Part shown: piece by piece, positions 20,638 through 32,429 of the stretch
Position numbering within the stretch: the first letter of the stretch is position 1
How the letters are laid out: each line of letters starts with the position of its first letter
DNA from: Jannaschia pagri
Lineage (GTDB): Bacteria > Pseudomonadota > Alphaproteobacteria > Rhodobacterales > Rhodobacteraceae
Length of the DNA: 64,000 nucleotides
Assembly (NCBI RefSeq): GCF_019655435.1
Contig: NZ_BPFH01000005.1
Location: 62,001-126,000 of the forward strand
Direction: 5' to 3'
The notes under the pieces: model-generated
Told to the model about the DNA's origin: nothing
Seen by the model: only the letters and a program-made list of their open reading frames with translations
Database searches by the model: none
Made by a program: the position numbers and the translations under genes

Positions 20638-21708
20638 CTATTCGTCCAAGATCTCGTCCTTGTCCACTTCGCTCATCTGAAAATCCAAACCATGGGCGGC
20701 GCGGATCTTATCCTCGATCTCCAGCGCGACCTTTGGGTTATCTCGCAGGAACTGCTTGGAGTTTTCTCGGCCCTGGCCGATCCGTTCATCTGCATAGCTG
20801 AACCAAGCCCCGGACTTGTCCACCACGCCAGCTTTCACGCCCAGGTCCAAAAGCTCCCCCATCTTGGAGATGCCTTCGCCGTACATGATGTCGAACTCGA
20901 CCTGTTTGAACGGCGGCGCCACTTTGTTCTTAACGACTTTCACGCGGGTGGCGTTGCCGACCACTTCGTCACGGTCCTTGATCGCGCCAATCCGGCGAAT
21001 GTCCAACCGGACGGAGGAATAGAACTTCAGCGCATTGCCGCCCGTCGTCGTCTCGGGCGAGCCGAACATGACCCCGATCTTCATCCGGATCTGGTTGATG
21101 AAAATCACCATGCAGTTGGACCGGTTGATCGAACCTGTCAGCTTGCGCATGGCCTGGCTCATCAATCTCGCCTGGAGCCCGGGCGCATTGTCGCCCATGT
21201 CGCCCTCCAACTCCTTCTGCGGGGTCAGGGCTGCGACGGAGTCCACGACGACCAGGCTCACCGCGCCGGACCGGACGAGCGTGTCCACGATCTCTAGCGC
21301 TTGTTCGCCGGTATCGGGCTGCGAAATCAGCAGTTCGTCAAGGTCGACACCCAGCTTTCGCGCGTACTGCGGGTCAAGCGCATGTTCCGCGTCCACAAAC
21401 GCGCAGACGCCGCCCTTCTTCTGCTCTTCGGCCACCGTATGAAGCGTCAGCGTGGTCTTGCCCGAGCTTTCCGGACCGTAGATCTCAATGACGCGCCCTT
21501 TCGGCAAACCGCCAATCCCGAGGGCGATATCCAGACCCAAAGACCCCGTCGACGTGGCTTCGATATCGGGGAGCTTATTTTCACCCCCAAGTTTCATGAT
21601 CGAGCCCTTGCCGAACTGCCGTTCGATCTGAGCAAGGGCGCTGTCCAGCGCCTTCTGTTTGTCGCTATTGCGTTTATCAGCCATGTCGAGAAGGTTCGCC
21701 GTTGCCAT
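20638..21708 (-). CDS. recA: recombinase RecA
   Basis: DNA strand-exchange protein and co-protease for LexA. 356 residues. Walker [14 protein letters not shown], Walker [13 protein letters not shown], loop L1 and L2 regions ([35 protein letters not shown]) and an acidic C-terminus ([11 protein letters not shown]) are all present. ATG 21708 ([14 protein letters not shown]) is chosen; 13 further codons upstream ([13 protein letters not shown]) are in frame but do not match RecA N-termini. An SOS box of the alphaproteobacterial type lies 51 nt upstream of the start, indicating LexA control. Confidence 0.97.
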   Translation of the reverse strand: MATANLLDMADKRNSDKQKALDSALAQIERQFGKGSIMKLGGENKLPDIEATSTGSLGLDIALGIGGLPKGRVIEIYGPESSGKTTLTLHTVAEEQKKGGVCAFVDAEHALDPQYARKLGVDLDELLISQPDTGEQALEIVDTLVRSGAVSLVVVDSVAALTPQKELEGDMGDNAPGLQARLMSQAMRKLTGSINRSNCMVIFINQIRMKIGVMFGSPETTTGGNALKFYSSVRLDIRRIGAIKDRDEVVGNATRVKVVKNKVAPPFKQVEFDIMYGEGISKMGELLDLGVKAGVVDKSGAWFSYADERIGQGRENSKQFLRDNPKVALEIEDKIRAAHGLDFQMSEVDKDEILDE

Positions 21709-21758
21709 CCGTTCCGCCCTTGTTACATGCTGCCGCCGACGCGGCAATCACGGTTTGT

Positions 21759-21773
21759 GTTCTCATCTTGTTC
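21759..21773 (-). promoter_or_regulatory. LexA (SOS) box of recA
   Basis: GTTC-TCATCTT-GTTC on the plus strand (GAAC-N7-GAAC read with recA), a perfect direct repeat. GTTC-N7-GTTC is the LexA box described for Rhodobacter and other alphaproteobacteria. It sits 51-65 nt before the recA start, the right distance for promoter overlap. Confidence 0.88.
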
Positions 21774-21896
21774 TAGTTATACCTGAAACAAAGTGAGAAC
21801 ATTTACAACCCCCATCGGGGTGCTTGAGCCTAGGCGTCGCTTGGTTAAGAAACCGTTACTGGCCAATTTCGGCCCTAGCGTGAAAGGCTTGGCCGC

Positions 21897-22493
21897 ATGT
21901 TAATCTTTTGGAAGCACCGCTTCGTTCTCCTGGCGGTCCCGAAAACTGGGACCACCGCATTGGAGGACGCATTGGCGCCCTTGTCCGATGCTGCCATCGT
22001 GAATCCGCCGGGGTTGAAACACTGCGGTGTCGCTAAGTATCGGCGGGAATTGGCACCGTTCTTTGAGCAGAAGGGGCGGCGCCCGCTGGAGTTGGTCGCC
22101 GTCATGCGTGAACCGGTCGATTGGCTGGGAAGTTGGTTTCGCTACCGCTCTCGCCCGCAACTGGACGGGCAACAGAATTCGACCAAAGGGCTCACCTTCG
22201 ATGAATTCGTGGAGGCCTACCTTCAAGATCCACAGCCGGATTTTGCCAAGGTCGGGTCCCAAGCCCGCTTCCTGCAAGGTGGGGTCACACATCTCTTTCG
22301 CCACGACCGCCCGGCCGATCTGACTGCGTTCCTATCGGACCGTCTTGGCCCACTGCCAGACATCCCGCGAATGAACGTCTCGCCACCGGGTGACCTCGGT
22401 CTGAGCGCACGTCTTCACGCGCGCCTTCGGGAAGAAAACGCCGAGGATTTTGCCCTTTGGGACAGCCTGCAGAACGCCGACGACGCCCCCTAG
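21897..22493 (+). CDS. small sulfotransferase-family protein
   Basis: 198 residues with the 5'-PAPS-binding loop near the N-terminus (FVLLAVPKTGTTALEDAL, Lys-Thr-Gly-Thr-Thr) and a 3'-phosphate region VAVMREPVDWLGSWFRYR, where Arg and Ser match the family RxPxxxxxS pattern. Such short stand-alone sulfotransferase-like proteins probably modify surface glycans or small molecules; the acceptor is unknown. Divergent from recA. The SD is weak (GAAAGG, about 12 nt upstream), so the start rests on the proximity of the PAPS loop. Its TAG stop shares the palindrome CTAG (22490-22493) with the convergent cckA stop. Confidence 0.82.
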   Translation: MLIFWKHRFVLLAVPKTGTTALEDALAPLSDAAIVNPPGLKHCGVAKYRRELAPFFEQKGRRPLELVAVMREPVDWLGSWFRYRSRPQLDGQQNSTKGLTFDEFVEAYLQDPQPDFAKVGSQARFLQGGVTHLFRHDRPADLTAFLSDRLGPLPDIPRMNVSPPGDLGLSARLHARLREENAEDFALWDSLQNADDAP

Positions 22494-25024
22494 GCCAACA
22501 CCTTTTCGACCGTGCGCGTCAGATCGGAGAGTGAAAACGGTTTCGGCAGAAAGACGGCATGGGCAACCGGCGCACTCGTTTCGGACAGCGCATCCTGAGC
22601 GTAGCCCGACATAAACACCGTGCGGACGGAGGGCCGCTCCTTCAGGGCCTCACGGACCCAAGTGGGTCCGTCCATACCCGGCATCATGACATCCGTCACG
22701 AAAAGATCCACGTCTAACTCTTTGTCTTCAAGCGTCTCTAGCGCATCTTCCGCGCTCGCGGCTTCCAGAACGGTGTAGCCCCTCAGACGCAAGGCGCGGG
22801 ATGCGAACGCCCGGACCGGCGCCTCATCCTCCACCAACAGGACGACAGGTCGGCGAGCGACGATGGTGTCAGCCTCAGACAGGTCAGACGCCGCTGATGC
22901 ATTGGATGTGGGCGCATTCAACGAAGCGTCCGGCGTCTGGCCCGCCGCTTCCGCCACCACCGCAGACACGGCTTCTGTCAGCGTGTCTGCATTGTCCGGA
23001 GCACGCGCGACAACAGGATCCACGAGAGACAGGGCGGGACGCTTTTCTACAGCATCAAGGTCAGACTGATCCGGAAGGCCCCGCGCCCCACGATCAAGTG
23101 CCAGAGCCAGTCGCGCGCTGCCAGCGACGGTGAATTCGCGGCCAACCGAGACGTCTCGCACGCGCGGCTCCGAGTCTGCGGGAAAGTAGAGGCTGAAGGT
23201 CGCGCCCTGCCCTGGGGCACTATTGGCGAAGATATATCCGCCCGATTGCTTCACGATCCCATAGGCCATGGACAAGCCCAAGCCCGTCCCCTCTCCGGGA
23301 CGTTTGGTCGTGAAGAACGGCTCGAAAATTCGCTGCAGTTTGTCGGGGGGGATTCCCACGCCTTCATCGCTGACCGTCACAACAACAAACTGTCCCGGCG
23401 GCACGGTAACACGGTCGCGGGTCATCGGTTTATCGAGGTAGCGGCACTCCGTCTCAATGCGGATCTCACCGCCGTTGGGCATGGCGTCGCGCGCATTCAC
23501 CACAAGGTTCATCAGCACCTGTTCCAGCTGCCGACGGTCCCCACGGATTGGAATCAGGGCTGGGTCATGCTCCAACCGCAGGCGAACACGCTCCCCGACC
23601 AAACGGTTCAGCAGATGGGTTAGGTCGCCAAGGGTGTCGCGCAGATCGACCTGCTGCATCTCCAGGGTTTGTTTGCGCGAGAACGCCAGGAGCTGACCGA
23701 CCAGGGCGGCGGCCCGGTTGGCATTCTGCGTGATTTGCGTCAGATCCGCGTGGTCCTCATCCCCTTCTTTGTGGCGCAGCAGAAGCAAGTCGCAATGGCC
23801 GGAAATGGCCGTCAGGAGGTTGTTGAAGTCATGGGCCACGCCGCCAGCCAACTGACCGATGGCCTGCATTTTCTGACTTTGCACAAACTGAGCTTCCATG
23901 GTCTTCAGCTCTGTCGCGTCATTCAAGACGGCGATCAGACCACCTGCGTCATCTTCAAGCGGACGTCCCAAGGTCACCTGGAGAAAGGTCTCGGTGGCGG
24001 CGTCGGAGACACGCACGATCTCTGGCCGATACAGGCCGCGCCCCATGGCCGCCTCGCCGACCCATTCGCGCACGGACCGACCCAAACCTTCGACCATGGC
24101 GGCCAAGCGACGCTCCTCTCCATCGGCGGCGGCGGGCAACAGGTCGCGGGCCGAACGGTTTGCAAAAACCACGCGCCCGGTTGAATCCAAACGCAGCAGG
24201 GCCACGGGCAGCGCGTCGAGCGCCACGCGCCCATCGTTGCTTTCGCCAGCGGGCATGACAAAGACCTCTTGCCGTCCGTTAACCGCGTCGGACAGCACGA
24301 GGCGCACGGACTCCCAACCGGTCTTTGTCTGGATGCGGTTCAGACCCCCATTGACCAGCGGCACCAGTTCAAAAACGTCTCGTATCCGCTTGGCCCGGCG
24401 CCCGATTTTGCTCCGCAAAACCTCGTTCATGAACAGAATCGTGCCGCTCGGCCCAAAGGTCAGAACAGGCAGCCCTACGCCGTCCGCCGCCCGGGGCGGA
24501 CGATCTACCAGGTCTTCAAGTCGCCAAAGATAGCCGCCTGGAATCCGATGCACCGCGACACGGACGTGACCCCGCCGGGTCACGACATCTTCCCTGGCCG
24601 TAGCCCCAGCGTCTGCCTGATGCCGAAGCCGATGGACGACCGCGTCGGGGTTGGCAAAGAGCCCATCCAGGGCGCGCGCCATGGTTTCCCCGACCTTGGA
24701 GCCGAAGCGATCTGACGCGCTGACGTTCTGGCCATAGATCGCGCCCAGATCATCTGTGCAAAAACCTGCGGCGGCGTCGTGTTCCAGAAAGTCCAAAATG
24801 ATGCGCAGCCGTCTGCGCGACAAAAACGTGTTCAGAAGGCTGAGGCAGTGGAGCCCTGCTACGATCACGACCATCGCAACCGCAGAGGCCCAGAGCACGA
24901 CCTTGGTCGCTTCGACGTCAGACAGATAGGCAGCGATTCCCGATGCGATGGCCACGATGATAAACACCGCTGAACCCATGCGTAAGCGTCTGGTTAGCAC
25001 TGCCACGTGGCCCACGTGATCCAT
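22490..25024 (-). CDS. cckA: hybrid histidine kinase CckA
   Basis: Membrane-bound kinase/phosphatase feeding ChpT and CtrA, which in Rhodobacterales governs motility, gene transfer agents and cell-cycle functions. Two N-terminal helices (about residues 14-34 and 42-65), two PAS-like segments, the H-box [20 protein letters not shown] (phospho-His), N-box [11 protein letters not shown]-boxes [11 protein letters not shown] and [13 protein letters not shown], and a C-terminal receiver with phospho-acceptor Asp in [14 protein letters not shown]. Between the catalytic domain and the receiver there is a low-complexity Ala/Ser/Asp linker of about 100 residues, longer than usual. 844 aa. A second start (MGSAVF, codon 16) is possible. 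The identification rests on the DFNNLLT H-box and the domain order. Confidence 0.92.
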   Translation of the reverse strand: MDHVGHVAVLTRRLRMGSAVFIIVAIASGIAAYLSDVEATKVVLWASAVAMVVIVAGLHCLSLLNTFLSRRRLRIILDFLEHDAAAGFCTDDLGAIYGQNVSASDRFGSKVGETMARALDGLFANPDAVVHRLRHQADAGATAREDVVTRRGHVRVAVHRIPGGYLWRLEDLVDRPPRAADGVGLPVLTFGPSGTILFMNEVLRSKIGRRAKRIRDVFELVPLVNGGLNRIQTKTGWESVRLVLSDAVNGRQEVFVMPAGESNDGRVALDALPVALLRLDSTGRVVFANRSARDLLPAAADGEERRLAAMVEGLGRSVREWVGEAAMGRGLYRPEIVRVSDAATETFLQVTLGRPLEDDAGGLIAVLNDATELKTMEAQFVQSQKMQAIGQLAGGVAHDFNNLLTAISGHCDLLLLRHKEGDEDHADLTQITQNANRAAALVGQLLAFSRKQTLEMQQVDLRDTLGDLTHLLNRLVGERVRLRLEHDPALIPIRGDRRQLEQVLMNLVVNARDAMPNGGEIRIETECRYLDKPMTRDRVTVPPGQFVVVTVSDEGVGIPPDKLQRIFEPFFTTKRPGEGTGLGLSMAYGIVKQSGGYIFANSAPGQGATFSLYFPADSEPRVRDVSVGREFTVAGSARLALALDRGARGLPDQSDLDAVEKRPALSLVDPVVARAPDNADTLTEAVSAVVAEAAGQTPDASLNAPTSNASAASDLSEADTIVARRPVVLLVEDEAPVRAFASRALRLRGYTVLEAASAEDALETLEDKELDVDLFVTDVMMPGMDGPTWVREALKERPSVRTVFMSGYAQDALSETSAPVAHAVFLPKPFSLSDLTRTVEKVLA

Positions 25025-25154
25025 CCCCCCGGCAGCGCCATCGCGCCCCCTGACCTTCGATTCCGTGGTTCCTCTATCGACGCCATAGGTTAAAGTTCCC
25101 TTAACGTTCCGAGCAAAACGTTAACGGAAACTAGCACGCCGACGGCAAACGCGC

Positions 25155-26327
25155 CTAAGCCTTTCGCAAAATGCTAAGGTGAAAGCCGTCCGCGTCGTCC
25201 AGCGGGTCGCAGCGCCACTGGGCATCCAACCGCAGATCGGACCGCTCGGACAGGAGCGTTTCGACCACCGCCTCATTTTCGGACCGCAACAGCGAACAGG
25301 TCATATAAGCAATCCACCCGCCAGCATTCGTAAGGTCAACGGCCCGCCGAAGGATATCATGCTGGAGGGTGGTCAAAGCCTCCAAACGCTCCGGGATCAG
25401 GCGCCACTTTGCTTCGGGCGCACGCCGCCAACTGCCGGAGCCGGAACAGGGCACATCGGCGATCACCCCGTCAAAGGGGGCAAACCGCTCCGGCGTTTCA
25501 ACAATTTGGATTCCAGCACCTGCCCGGCGCGCCCGGGCTGGCAGGTCTCGCATGCGGCGGGGATCGGCGTCATGGGCCATGATCTCCCCTGCATGCCGGG
25601 CCGCCAGGGCTAATGCCTTCCCTCCGCCGCCACTGCACAGGTCCAGAATGCGTTGCCCCGGCACGACTGGCACGCGATCCACAAGCGATTGTGACCCGGC
25701 ATCTTGCAATTCAAAAAGACCTTCGGCGAAGGCTTCCAAGTTCGTCAAACCCCGGGCCGGACCAACGACCCGTAACGCCGTTGGCGACAGGGGATGCGGC
25801 GCCGTCTCAACTCCGTCCTGTGCCAAGCGTTCGGCCACCTGATCCCGTGTCGCCTTTTGGGTATTGGCCCGCAGAACCACCGGCGCGCGATCTCGTAAGG
25901 CCAGCAGAACGGCCTCGGCCCTTTGTCCCAGACTGTCGCGGAAACTCGGGAGCAGCCAATCGGGGCAGTCCAACGCCACGGAATCGGGCATAACCCCAGA
26001 CGGCGGATCGCGATCCCACGGCGCTGGGGCATGGCCCTGCCCCGTGAACAGGGCGTCCAAGTCGGCGCCCTGCCCGCGCAACGTACCAGCTAGCACGGCG
26101 CTGCCCTCCATCTGGGACATGTCCATGTCGCTAAGCCCCCCGAGCCAGGCCGAGGATCGAAGACGGCGCAGCGCATCAAAGACATGGTCCCTGACGGCGG
26201 CCCGGTCCTTGGACCCCGCGTACCGGCTGCGCCGCGCCCAACGGGTCAGCGCTTGCTCCGCCGCGGCCCCGGCTAGAACACCATCCAGGACCTCTATGGC
26301 CGCTTGAACGCGGGCGCCCGGCGTCAC
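25155..26327 (-). CDS. RsmB-type rRNA cytosine-C5 methyltransferase
   Basis: 390-residue SAM-dependent RNA m5C methyltransferase of the RsmB/NOP2 family. An N-terminal NusB-like helical part (about 1-130) is followed by the PUA-less catalytic domain: SAM motif ILDLCSGGGGKALAL, motif IV DVPCSGSGSWRRAPEAKW with the release cysteine, and motif VI AYMTCSLLRSENE with the catalytic cysteine. Starts with GTG 26327, 30 nt after the guaB stop, so it is likely co-transcribed with guaB. The exact target cytosine is not shown by the sequence. Confidence 0.9.
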   Translation of the reverse strand: MTPGARVQAAIEVLDGVLAGAAAEQALTRWARRSRYAGSKDRAAVRDHVFDALRRLRSSAWLGGLSDMDMSQMEGSAVLAGTLRGQGADLDALFTGQGHAPAPWDRDPPSGVMPDSVALDCPDWLLPSFRDSLGQRAEAVLLALRDRAPVVLRANTQKATRDQVAERLAQDGVETAPHPLSPTALRVVGPARGLTNLEAFAEGLFELQDAGSQSLVDRVPVVPGQRILDLCSGGGGKALALAARHAGEIMAHDADPRRMRDLPARARRAGAGIQIVETPERFAPFDGVIADVPCSGSGSWRRAPEAKWRLIPERLEALTTLQHDILRRAVDLTNAGGWIAYMTCSLLRSENEAVVETLLSERSDLRLDAQWRCDPLDDADGFHLSILRKA

Positions 26328-26357
26328 GGGCCCAGATCCAACATCACGGCTCGTCCC

Positions 26358-27848
<1,491 letters not shown>

Positions 27849-27958
27849 TCATGGGATGGCACGAAGGGCAACCCCACAGGAGGGGTCGCCCAAGATGGTG
27901 ATGGCACGGCGGACACGGGGCGCCGCACGTGCTTGCCCGTCCGAGGGAAAGGCTTGGT

Positions 27959-28795
27959 TCAGCTCGGAGAGGCGATCAAGACGTCACACGGCGCCGACAG
28001 AGCCAGGTCTTCAGCCGTCGCGCCGAGGATCAGGCGCGCCAGACCGGACCGCGCATGGCGCCCAACGGCGATCAGGTCCGCTTGCCCGCCCTCAGCCCGG
28101 GTACGCAGCACATGGCCCGGTGGTCCCATGGCCACCAAAGCGGCAAACGGAAGCCCCTCACCCGCCAGCCGAACCGCAGCCCGCTGCACATCCGATTGGA
28201 GGCGCTGCTGCGTTTCTTTCGGGATAAGGCCACCGGTCTCGAAAGCATAGGGCGCGGAGGCCAGGACCTCCTGCCAGGCGTGGACCAAGGTGATCTCTGC
28301 CGTCGGCGCCATCCGCCGGGCGATCTGTGCGACTGCTTCGGCCCCATCGGAATCGTCCCACCCGACGCTGACGGCCTCATAGGCGACTTCTGGACGGGCC
28401 ACGGAGACGAGAACGGGCACGTCCAACCCACGGAGCAGACGGGACAGCGTCGGCGCCCCCAGCAACTCGCCAAAGCCGCGATTGCGGTGGCTGCCGACCA
28501 CAACCAGATCCACGTCCTGCTGGGCAACGATCTTGGGCAGCAGCTTGTCCAGATGCCCGACCTCCACATGGATCGTGGGGGCAAGTGCAGAAAGCCCCTC
28601 GTGATCGGCCACCATGGCGGCGAGGACCTGCTCGGCGGCTTCGGATCGGGTCTGCAAAAATGCCGCCGGGACTTCATCGTCGATCACATGGAGGATCCGA
28701 AGCGACGCGCCAACGGTCTCGGCCAAATGGGCCGCGCGCAACACGGCGCGGTCGGACCGGGCACTCAGGTCTGTGGCCACTAGAATGGTTTTCAT
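27959..28795 (-). CDS. tandem universal stress protein (UspA family)
   Basis: 278-residue protein with two Usp domains. The first (1-140) begins [18 protein letters not shown] and ends near [22 protein letters not shown]; the second ends [21 protein letters not shown], which fits the G-x2-G-x9-G-S/T ATP-loop pattern. Typical role: stress survival, often ATP-binding. ATG 28795 preferred over six open codons upstream because the Usp fold starts directly with the MKTILV strand. Divergent from thrS, with about 150 nt between starts. Confidence 0.9.
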   Translation of the reverse strand: MKTILVATDLSARSDRAVLRAAHLAETVGASLRILHVIDDEVPAAFLQTRSEAAEQVLAAMVADHEGLSALAPTIHVEVGHLDKLLPKIVAQQDVDLVVVGSHRNRGFGELLGAPTLSRLLRGLDVPVLVSVARPEVAYEAVSVGWDDSDGAEAVAQIARRMAPTAEITLVHAWQEVLASAPYAFETGGLIPKETQQRLQSDVQRAAVRLAGEGLPFAALVAMGPPGHVLRTRAEGGQADLIAVGRHARSGLARLILGATAEDLALSAPCDVLIASPS

Positions 28796-28946
28796 GCTCT
28801 CCCCCTCCTTCAATGGTGCTGGACACAGCTTGGCATCTCAGGGGGTATGGCGCCTTGACGCGGATCAATCCGGGCGCCACAAGCGCGCCACACATACCCG
28901 CAACCGGGCGTTCCGTGGGCGCCAAAACGACGGAGGACACAGACAG

Positions 28947-30893
28947 ATGTCCCAGATCACCCTGACATTCCCCGATGGCAACACGCGCGAGGTCCCGCCA
29001 GGGATCACCGCCGCAGAGGTTGCCGCCGACATCTCCAAATCCCTGGCGAAGAAAGCAATCTCCGCGCAGGTGAACGGCGCCCATTGGGACCTGGCCTGGC
29101 CCATCGAAGACGATGCCGCCATCGCGATCAACACCATGCAGGACGAAGAGCCCGCGCTGGAATTGATCCGCCACGACCTGGCCCATGTGATGGCCCGTGC
29201 CGTCCAAAGCATTTGGCCCGACGTCAAGGTCACCATCGGCCCGGTCCGCGATTTCGGTTGGTTTTACGACTTCGACCGGGAAGAGCCCTTCACGCCCGAA
29301 GACCTGGCCCAGATCGAAGCGGAGATGAAGCGCATCATCGCCGCCCGTGACCCCGTTCGCACCGAGGTCTGGGATCGCGCCCGCGCGCGCCAGCACTACG
29401 AGGACGCGGGCGAGCCGTTCAAAGTCGAACTCCTCGATCGGATCCCTGGGGCTGAACCGATCCGCATGTATTGGCATGGCGACTGGCAAGACCTGTGCCG
29501 CGGCCCTCACCTGCAACACACGGGCCAAATTCCGGCGGATGCTTTCAAATTGACCCGCGTGTCCTCGGCCTATTGGCTGGGGGACAATACCCGTCCCCAG
29601 TTGCAGCGGATCTACGGCATCGCCTTCCGCAACAAGAACGACCTTAAGGCACACCTCAAGTTCCTGGAAGAGGCCGAGGCCCGCGACCATCGCCGCCTGG
29701 GCCGCGAGATGGACCTCTACCACATGCAGGAAGAGGCGCCGGGCCAAGTGTTCTGGCACCCCAACGGCTGGACGATCTACACCACCTTGCAGGACTTCAT
29801 GCGCCGCAAGCAGCGCGCCGACGGCTACGTGGAGGTGAACACCCCCCAGGTCGTCGACCGTAAACTATGGGAAAAGTCCGGGCATTGGGACAAGTACCAA
29901 GACCATATGTTCATCGTGGAAGTGGACGAGGACCACGCCCGCGAAAAGGCGGTCAATGCGCTCAAACCTATGAACTGCCCTTGCCACGTTCAGGTCTACA
30001 ACGATGGCTTAAAATCCTACCGGGACCTGCCGCTGCGCATGGCAGAGTTCGGGTCTTGTTCGCGCTATGAGCCGTCGGGCGCGCTCCATGGCATCATGCG
30101 GGTGCGGGGCTTTACCCAAGACGATGCCCATATCTTCTGCACCGAAGAACAGATCGAGGCCGAATGCGCCAAGTTCATTCGCTTCCTGTCTTCGGTTTAC
30201 GAAGAACTGGGGTTCGACACCTTTGAAATCGCCTTCGCCACCCGCCCCGAAAAGCGCGTCGGCAGCGATGAAAGCTGGGACCATGTGGAAAACGCCCTGG
30301 AGTCGGCCATCAAATCGGTCGGGGCACCCTACCGGATCGAGGAAGGCGACGGCGCTTTCTACGGACCAAAGCTCGACTTCTATCTGACCGACGCCATCGG
30401 ACGCGTCTGGCAGTGCGGGACCTTCCAAGTTGATCCAAACCTGCCGGAACGGCTGGGCGCCACCTACGTGGGCGAAGACGGCGACAAGCATCGCCCCTAC
30501 ATGTTGCACAGGGCCTGTCTGGGGTCTTTCGAGCGGTTCATCGGCATCCTGATCGAGAACAGCGCGGGACGACTGCCCTTCTGGCTGGCCCCGCGCCAAG
30601 TCGTGGTTGCCTCCATCGTCTCGGACGCCGATGCCTACTGCGAAGAGGTCGCCGCCATGCTCACCAAGTCAGGCGTGCGGGCCGAGGTCGATTTGCGGAA
30701 CGAGAAAATCAACTACAAGGTGCGTGAGCATTCCGTCGGCAAGGTGCCCGTGATCTTGGCCATTGGCCGAAAAGAGGTCGAGGATCGCACCGTAACCCTG
30801 CGGCGCTTGGGCGAAAAGGCGACCCGTGTCGTGAGCCTGGACGAGGTGCTTGGCGACCTCAGCCGCGAAGCGACCCCGCCCGATCTCCGCTGA
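28947..30893 (+). CDS. thrS: threonyl-tRNA synthetase
   Basis: Charges tRNA(Thr). 648 residues, full length: N-terminal TGS domain ([18 protein letters not shown]), editing/SAD domain with [12 protein letters not shown] (zinc-like His motif), class II core with motif 2 around [19 protein letters not shown], zinc-site residues including Cys in [11 protein letters not shown], motif 3 [18 protein letters not shown], and a C-terminal anticodon-binding domain. ATG 28947 has GGAGG about 10 nt upstream and begins with the TGS strand; the long open frame upstream belongs to the divergent usp gene. Confidence 0.97.
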   Translation: MSQITLTFPDGNTREVPPGITAAEVAADISKSLAKKAISAQVNGAHWDLAWPIEDDAAIAINTMQDEEPALELIRHDLAHVMARAVQSIWPDVKVTIGPVRDFGWFYDFDREEPFTPEDLAQIEAEMKRIIAARDPVRTEVWDRARARQHYEDAGEPFKVELLDRIPGAEPIRMYWHGDWQDLCRGPHLQHTGQIPADAFKLTRVSSAYWLGDNTRPQLQRIYGIAFRNKNDLKAHLKFLEEAEARDHRRLGREMDLYHMQEEAPGQVFWHPNGWTIYTTLQDFMRRKQRADGYVEVNTPQVVDRKLWEKSGHWDKYQDHMFIVEVDEDHAREKAVNALKPMNCPCHVQVYNDGLKSYRDLPLRMAEFGSCSRYEPSGALHGIMRVRGFTQDDAHIFCTEEQIEAECAKFIRFLSSVYEELGFDTFEIAFATRPEKRVGSDESWDHVENALESAIKSVGAPYRIEEGDGAFYGPKLDFYLTDAIGRVWQCGTFQVDPNLPERLGATYVGEDGDKHRPYMLHRACLGSFERFIGILIENSAGRLPFWLAPRQVVVASIVSDADAYCEEVAAMLTKSGVRAEVDLRNEKINYKVREHSVGKVPVILAIGRKEVEDRTVTLRRLGEKATRVVSLDEVLGDLSREATPPDLR

Positions 30894-31183
30894 TCGACGC
30901 GGCCTGGTGCCAGAAGAGAAACAATCGGCCCGACCAGGGCCGATTACCACCAGATCACCGTCATTCCGCCGCAAAGCAGCCACAATCCGAGGCTATCGTT
31001 TACCTACGGCAACGGTACGACACGGGGTTGATCAACTCCCCCCCAGCGGTCCCCCGGTCGCACCTTTTGCTCTCTCTCCTAAGACTGGCTGGCCCGCGCT
31101 TTGATGCGCGGGTCTAGCTGTTTGTGACCTTGATCCTTGCCGGACGGACGCCACCTCTGTGCTATGCTGCTGCGCGTCCTTTC
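30894..31183. other. intergenic region after thrS with two hairpins
   Basis: About 290 nt without a gene. AATCGGCCC/GGGCCGATT (30923-30945) and CCCGCGC/GCGCGGG (31093-31112) are perfect inverted repeats. A possible promoter is TTGCCG followed by TATGCT at 31163-31168, just before the next gene. Confidence 0.5.
30923..30945 (+). terminator. hairpin 3' of thrS
   Basis: Perfect 9-bp stem (AATCGGCCC and GGGCCGATT) with a GACCA loop, 30 nt after the thrS stop. No T-run follows, so it may be a weak terminator or a 3'-end stabiliser. Confidence 0.5.
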
Positions 31184-31708
31184 ATGACACCCCTGCCCTT
31201 GTTGCCCAGGCTCGTTGCCGCGATGGACCGGATCCTTTTGCCAGACGTCGCGCGCCTCACGCTTTCGCCCATTTGCGTGGCGGGCGAACGGTCCTCCGGG
31301 CTAACCGACATGACCGTCGACGAAGCGCGTGACATCATGGCCGAAATTGATGCCAAGTCCTCGGCGCTGCTGTCGGTCCTCGCGATCCTTCTGGCGACCT
31401 CAGCCTTTGTCTTCTCCCTCCAACAGACTTGGGCGACCCTTGTGATGATGTTTGCCCAGGTGGCGACGATCTCGATTGCGATCCTGTTGCTGCTCAGATG
31501 CCTGATCTATGAGCCGACGCCTCGCTTGCGCCATATGTTCGGTCGGGCTGAAGTCGCGCAGGAGCATCGGCTGCAAATCGAAGCCATCAAGCAGGTGCGC
31601 TATTTCAATCGCGTTATCGTCCTGACAGTCATCACGGCCGGATTGTTCTTTGCCATGTCTCTGATGGTGGGGATGGACAGCGTCATGACCGTTCCAGACG
31701 AGCGATAG
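31184..31708 (+). CDS. two-helix membrane protein of unknown function
   Basis: About 174 residues. The central part has two adjacent hydrophobic helices (SALLSVLAILLATSAFVFSL and WATLVMMFAQVATISIAILL) preceded by an amphipathic stretch VDEARDIMAEIDAKS, then a cytosolic region and a last hydrophobic helix (FNRVIVLTVITAGLFFAMSL). The layout, including a K/S-x-x-LL entry into helix one, recalls stand-alone TM effector domains of the DUF5706 type, but I cannot confirm homology. The start is uncertain: GTG 31124, ATG 31184, ATG 31223 and ATG 31310 all lack clear SD sequences. Lone gene between thrS and the SRAP/kinase pair. Confidence 0.62.
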   Translation: MTPLPLLPRLVAAMDRILLPDVARLTLSPICVAGERSSGLTDMTVDEARDIMAEIDAKSSALLSVLAILLATSAFVFSLQQTWATLVMMFAQVATISIAILLLLRCLIYEPTPRLRHMFGRAEVAQEHRLQIEAIKQVRYFNRVIVLTVITAGLFFAMSLMVGMDSVMTVPDER

Positions 31709-31744
31709 GACCGGCCCCAGGACGAAGCGACCTCAGAAGACTCT

Positions 31745-32419
31745 TCAGTTATCGTCTTCGTCGATCAACGGGTCCACAAGCTCGGACCCCGTTGCCCTAT
31801 TGGAATTCACGGCGCGCGACACCCGATGCCGTAGAACACGGCCCTCGGGCACCGAGTGCATGAGCCGGGCGGCTCCCTTGCCCGCCTCACCCAGCCAAAG
31901 GGCCCAATCCTCTGGGGCGAGCATCACCGGCTCCCTATGATGGATCTCCGACATGGTCGGGCCAGCGGCACAGCTTACGATGGCACAGGTTGGCACCTGA
32001 TCCGGGCCCCAGGTCTGCCAAATGCCAGCAAAGGCGATGGGGCTGCCATCGGCGTGATAGAAATACCAAGGCAGCCGCGTGCCGTCTTCTGTCTTGACCC
32101 ATTCATAGAAGCCGGTCGCGGGGATAAGGCATCGTCGCGCGCGGCACGCCTCGCGAAACGCAGGCTTTTCGGCAATCGTCTCAGCCCGCGCATTTATCAA
32201 AAGGGGCCCATCGGTCGGACTGGCATACCAATGGGGCAAGAACCCCCACCGCATCGAGACCAGCGCCCGCCCCCCTTCTCCGGCTTGTCGAATGACGGGG
32301 ACCTGTACGGTGGGGCAGACGTTGAAACTGGGCGTCTCGGGCAGATCGTTTGCTGGCACAGCCTGAAACATCTGTACCATCGCCTCTTGCGGTAACGTCA
32401 GGGCATAGCGGCCACACAT
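31745..32419 (-). CDS. SRAP (SOS-response-associated peptidase, YedK/HMCES) protein
   Basis: 224-residue protein of the family that crosslinks covalently to abasic sites in single-stranded DNA through Cys2. The mature N-terminus MCGRYALTLP requires start at ATG 32419 so that Cys follows the removed Met; the frame is open 12 codons further, which is excluded by this chemistry. Other active residues: Asn in LLINARAETI, Glu in GFYEWVKT and His in SEIHHREPVML. It lies 10 nt behind the HWE kinase gene on the same strand and is probably co-transcribed. Confidence 0.93.
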   Translation of the reverse strand: MCGRYALTLPQEAMVQMFQAVPANDLPETPSFNVCPTVQVPVIRQAGEGGRALVSMRWGFLPHWYASPTDGPLLINARAETIAEKPAFREACRARRCLIPATGFYEWVKTEDGTRLPWYFYHADGSPIAFAGIWQTWGPDQVPTCAIVSCAAGPTMSEIHHREPVMLAPEDWALWLGEAGKGAARLMHSVPEGRVLRHRVSRAVNSNRATGSELVDPLIDEDDN

Positions 32420-32429
32420 GTCAGTCTTG

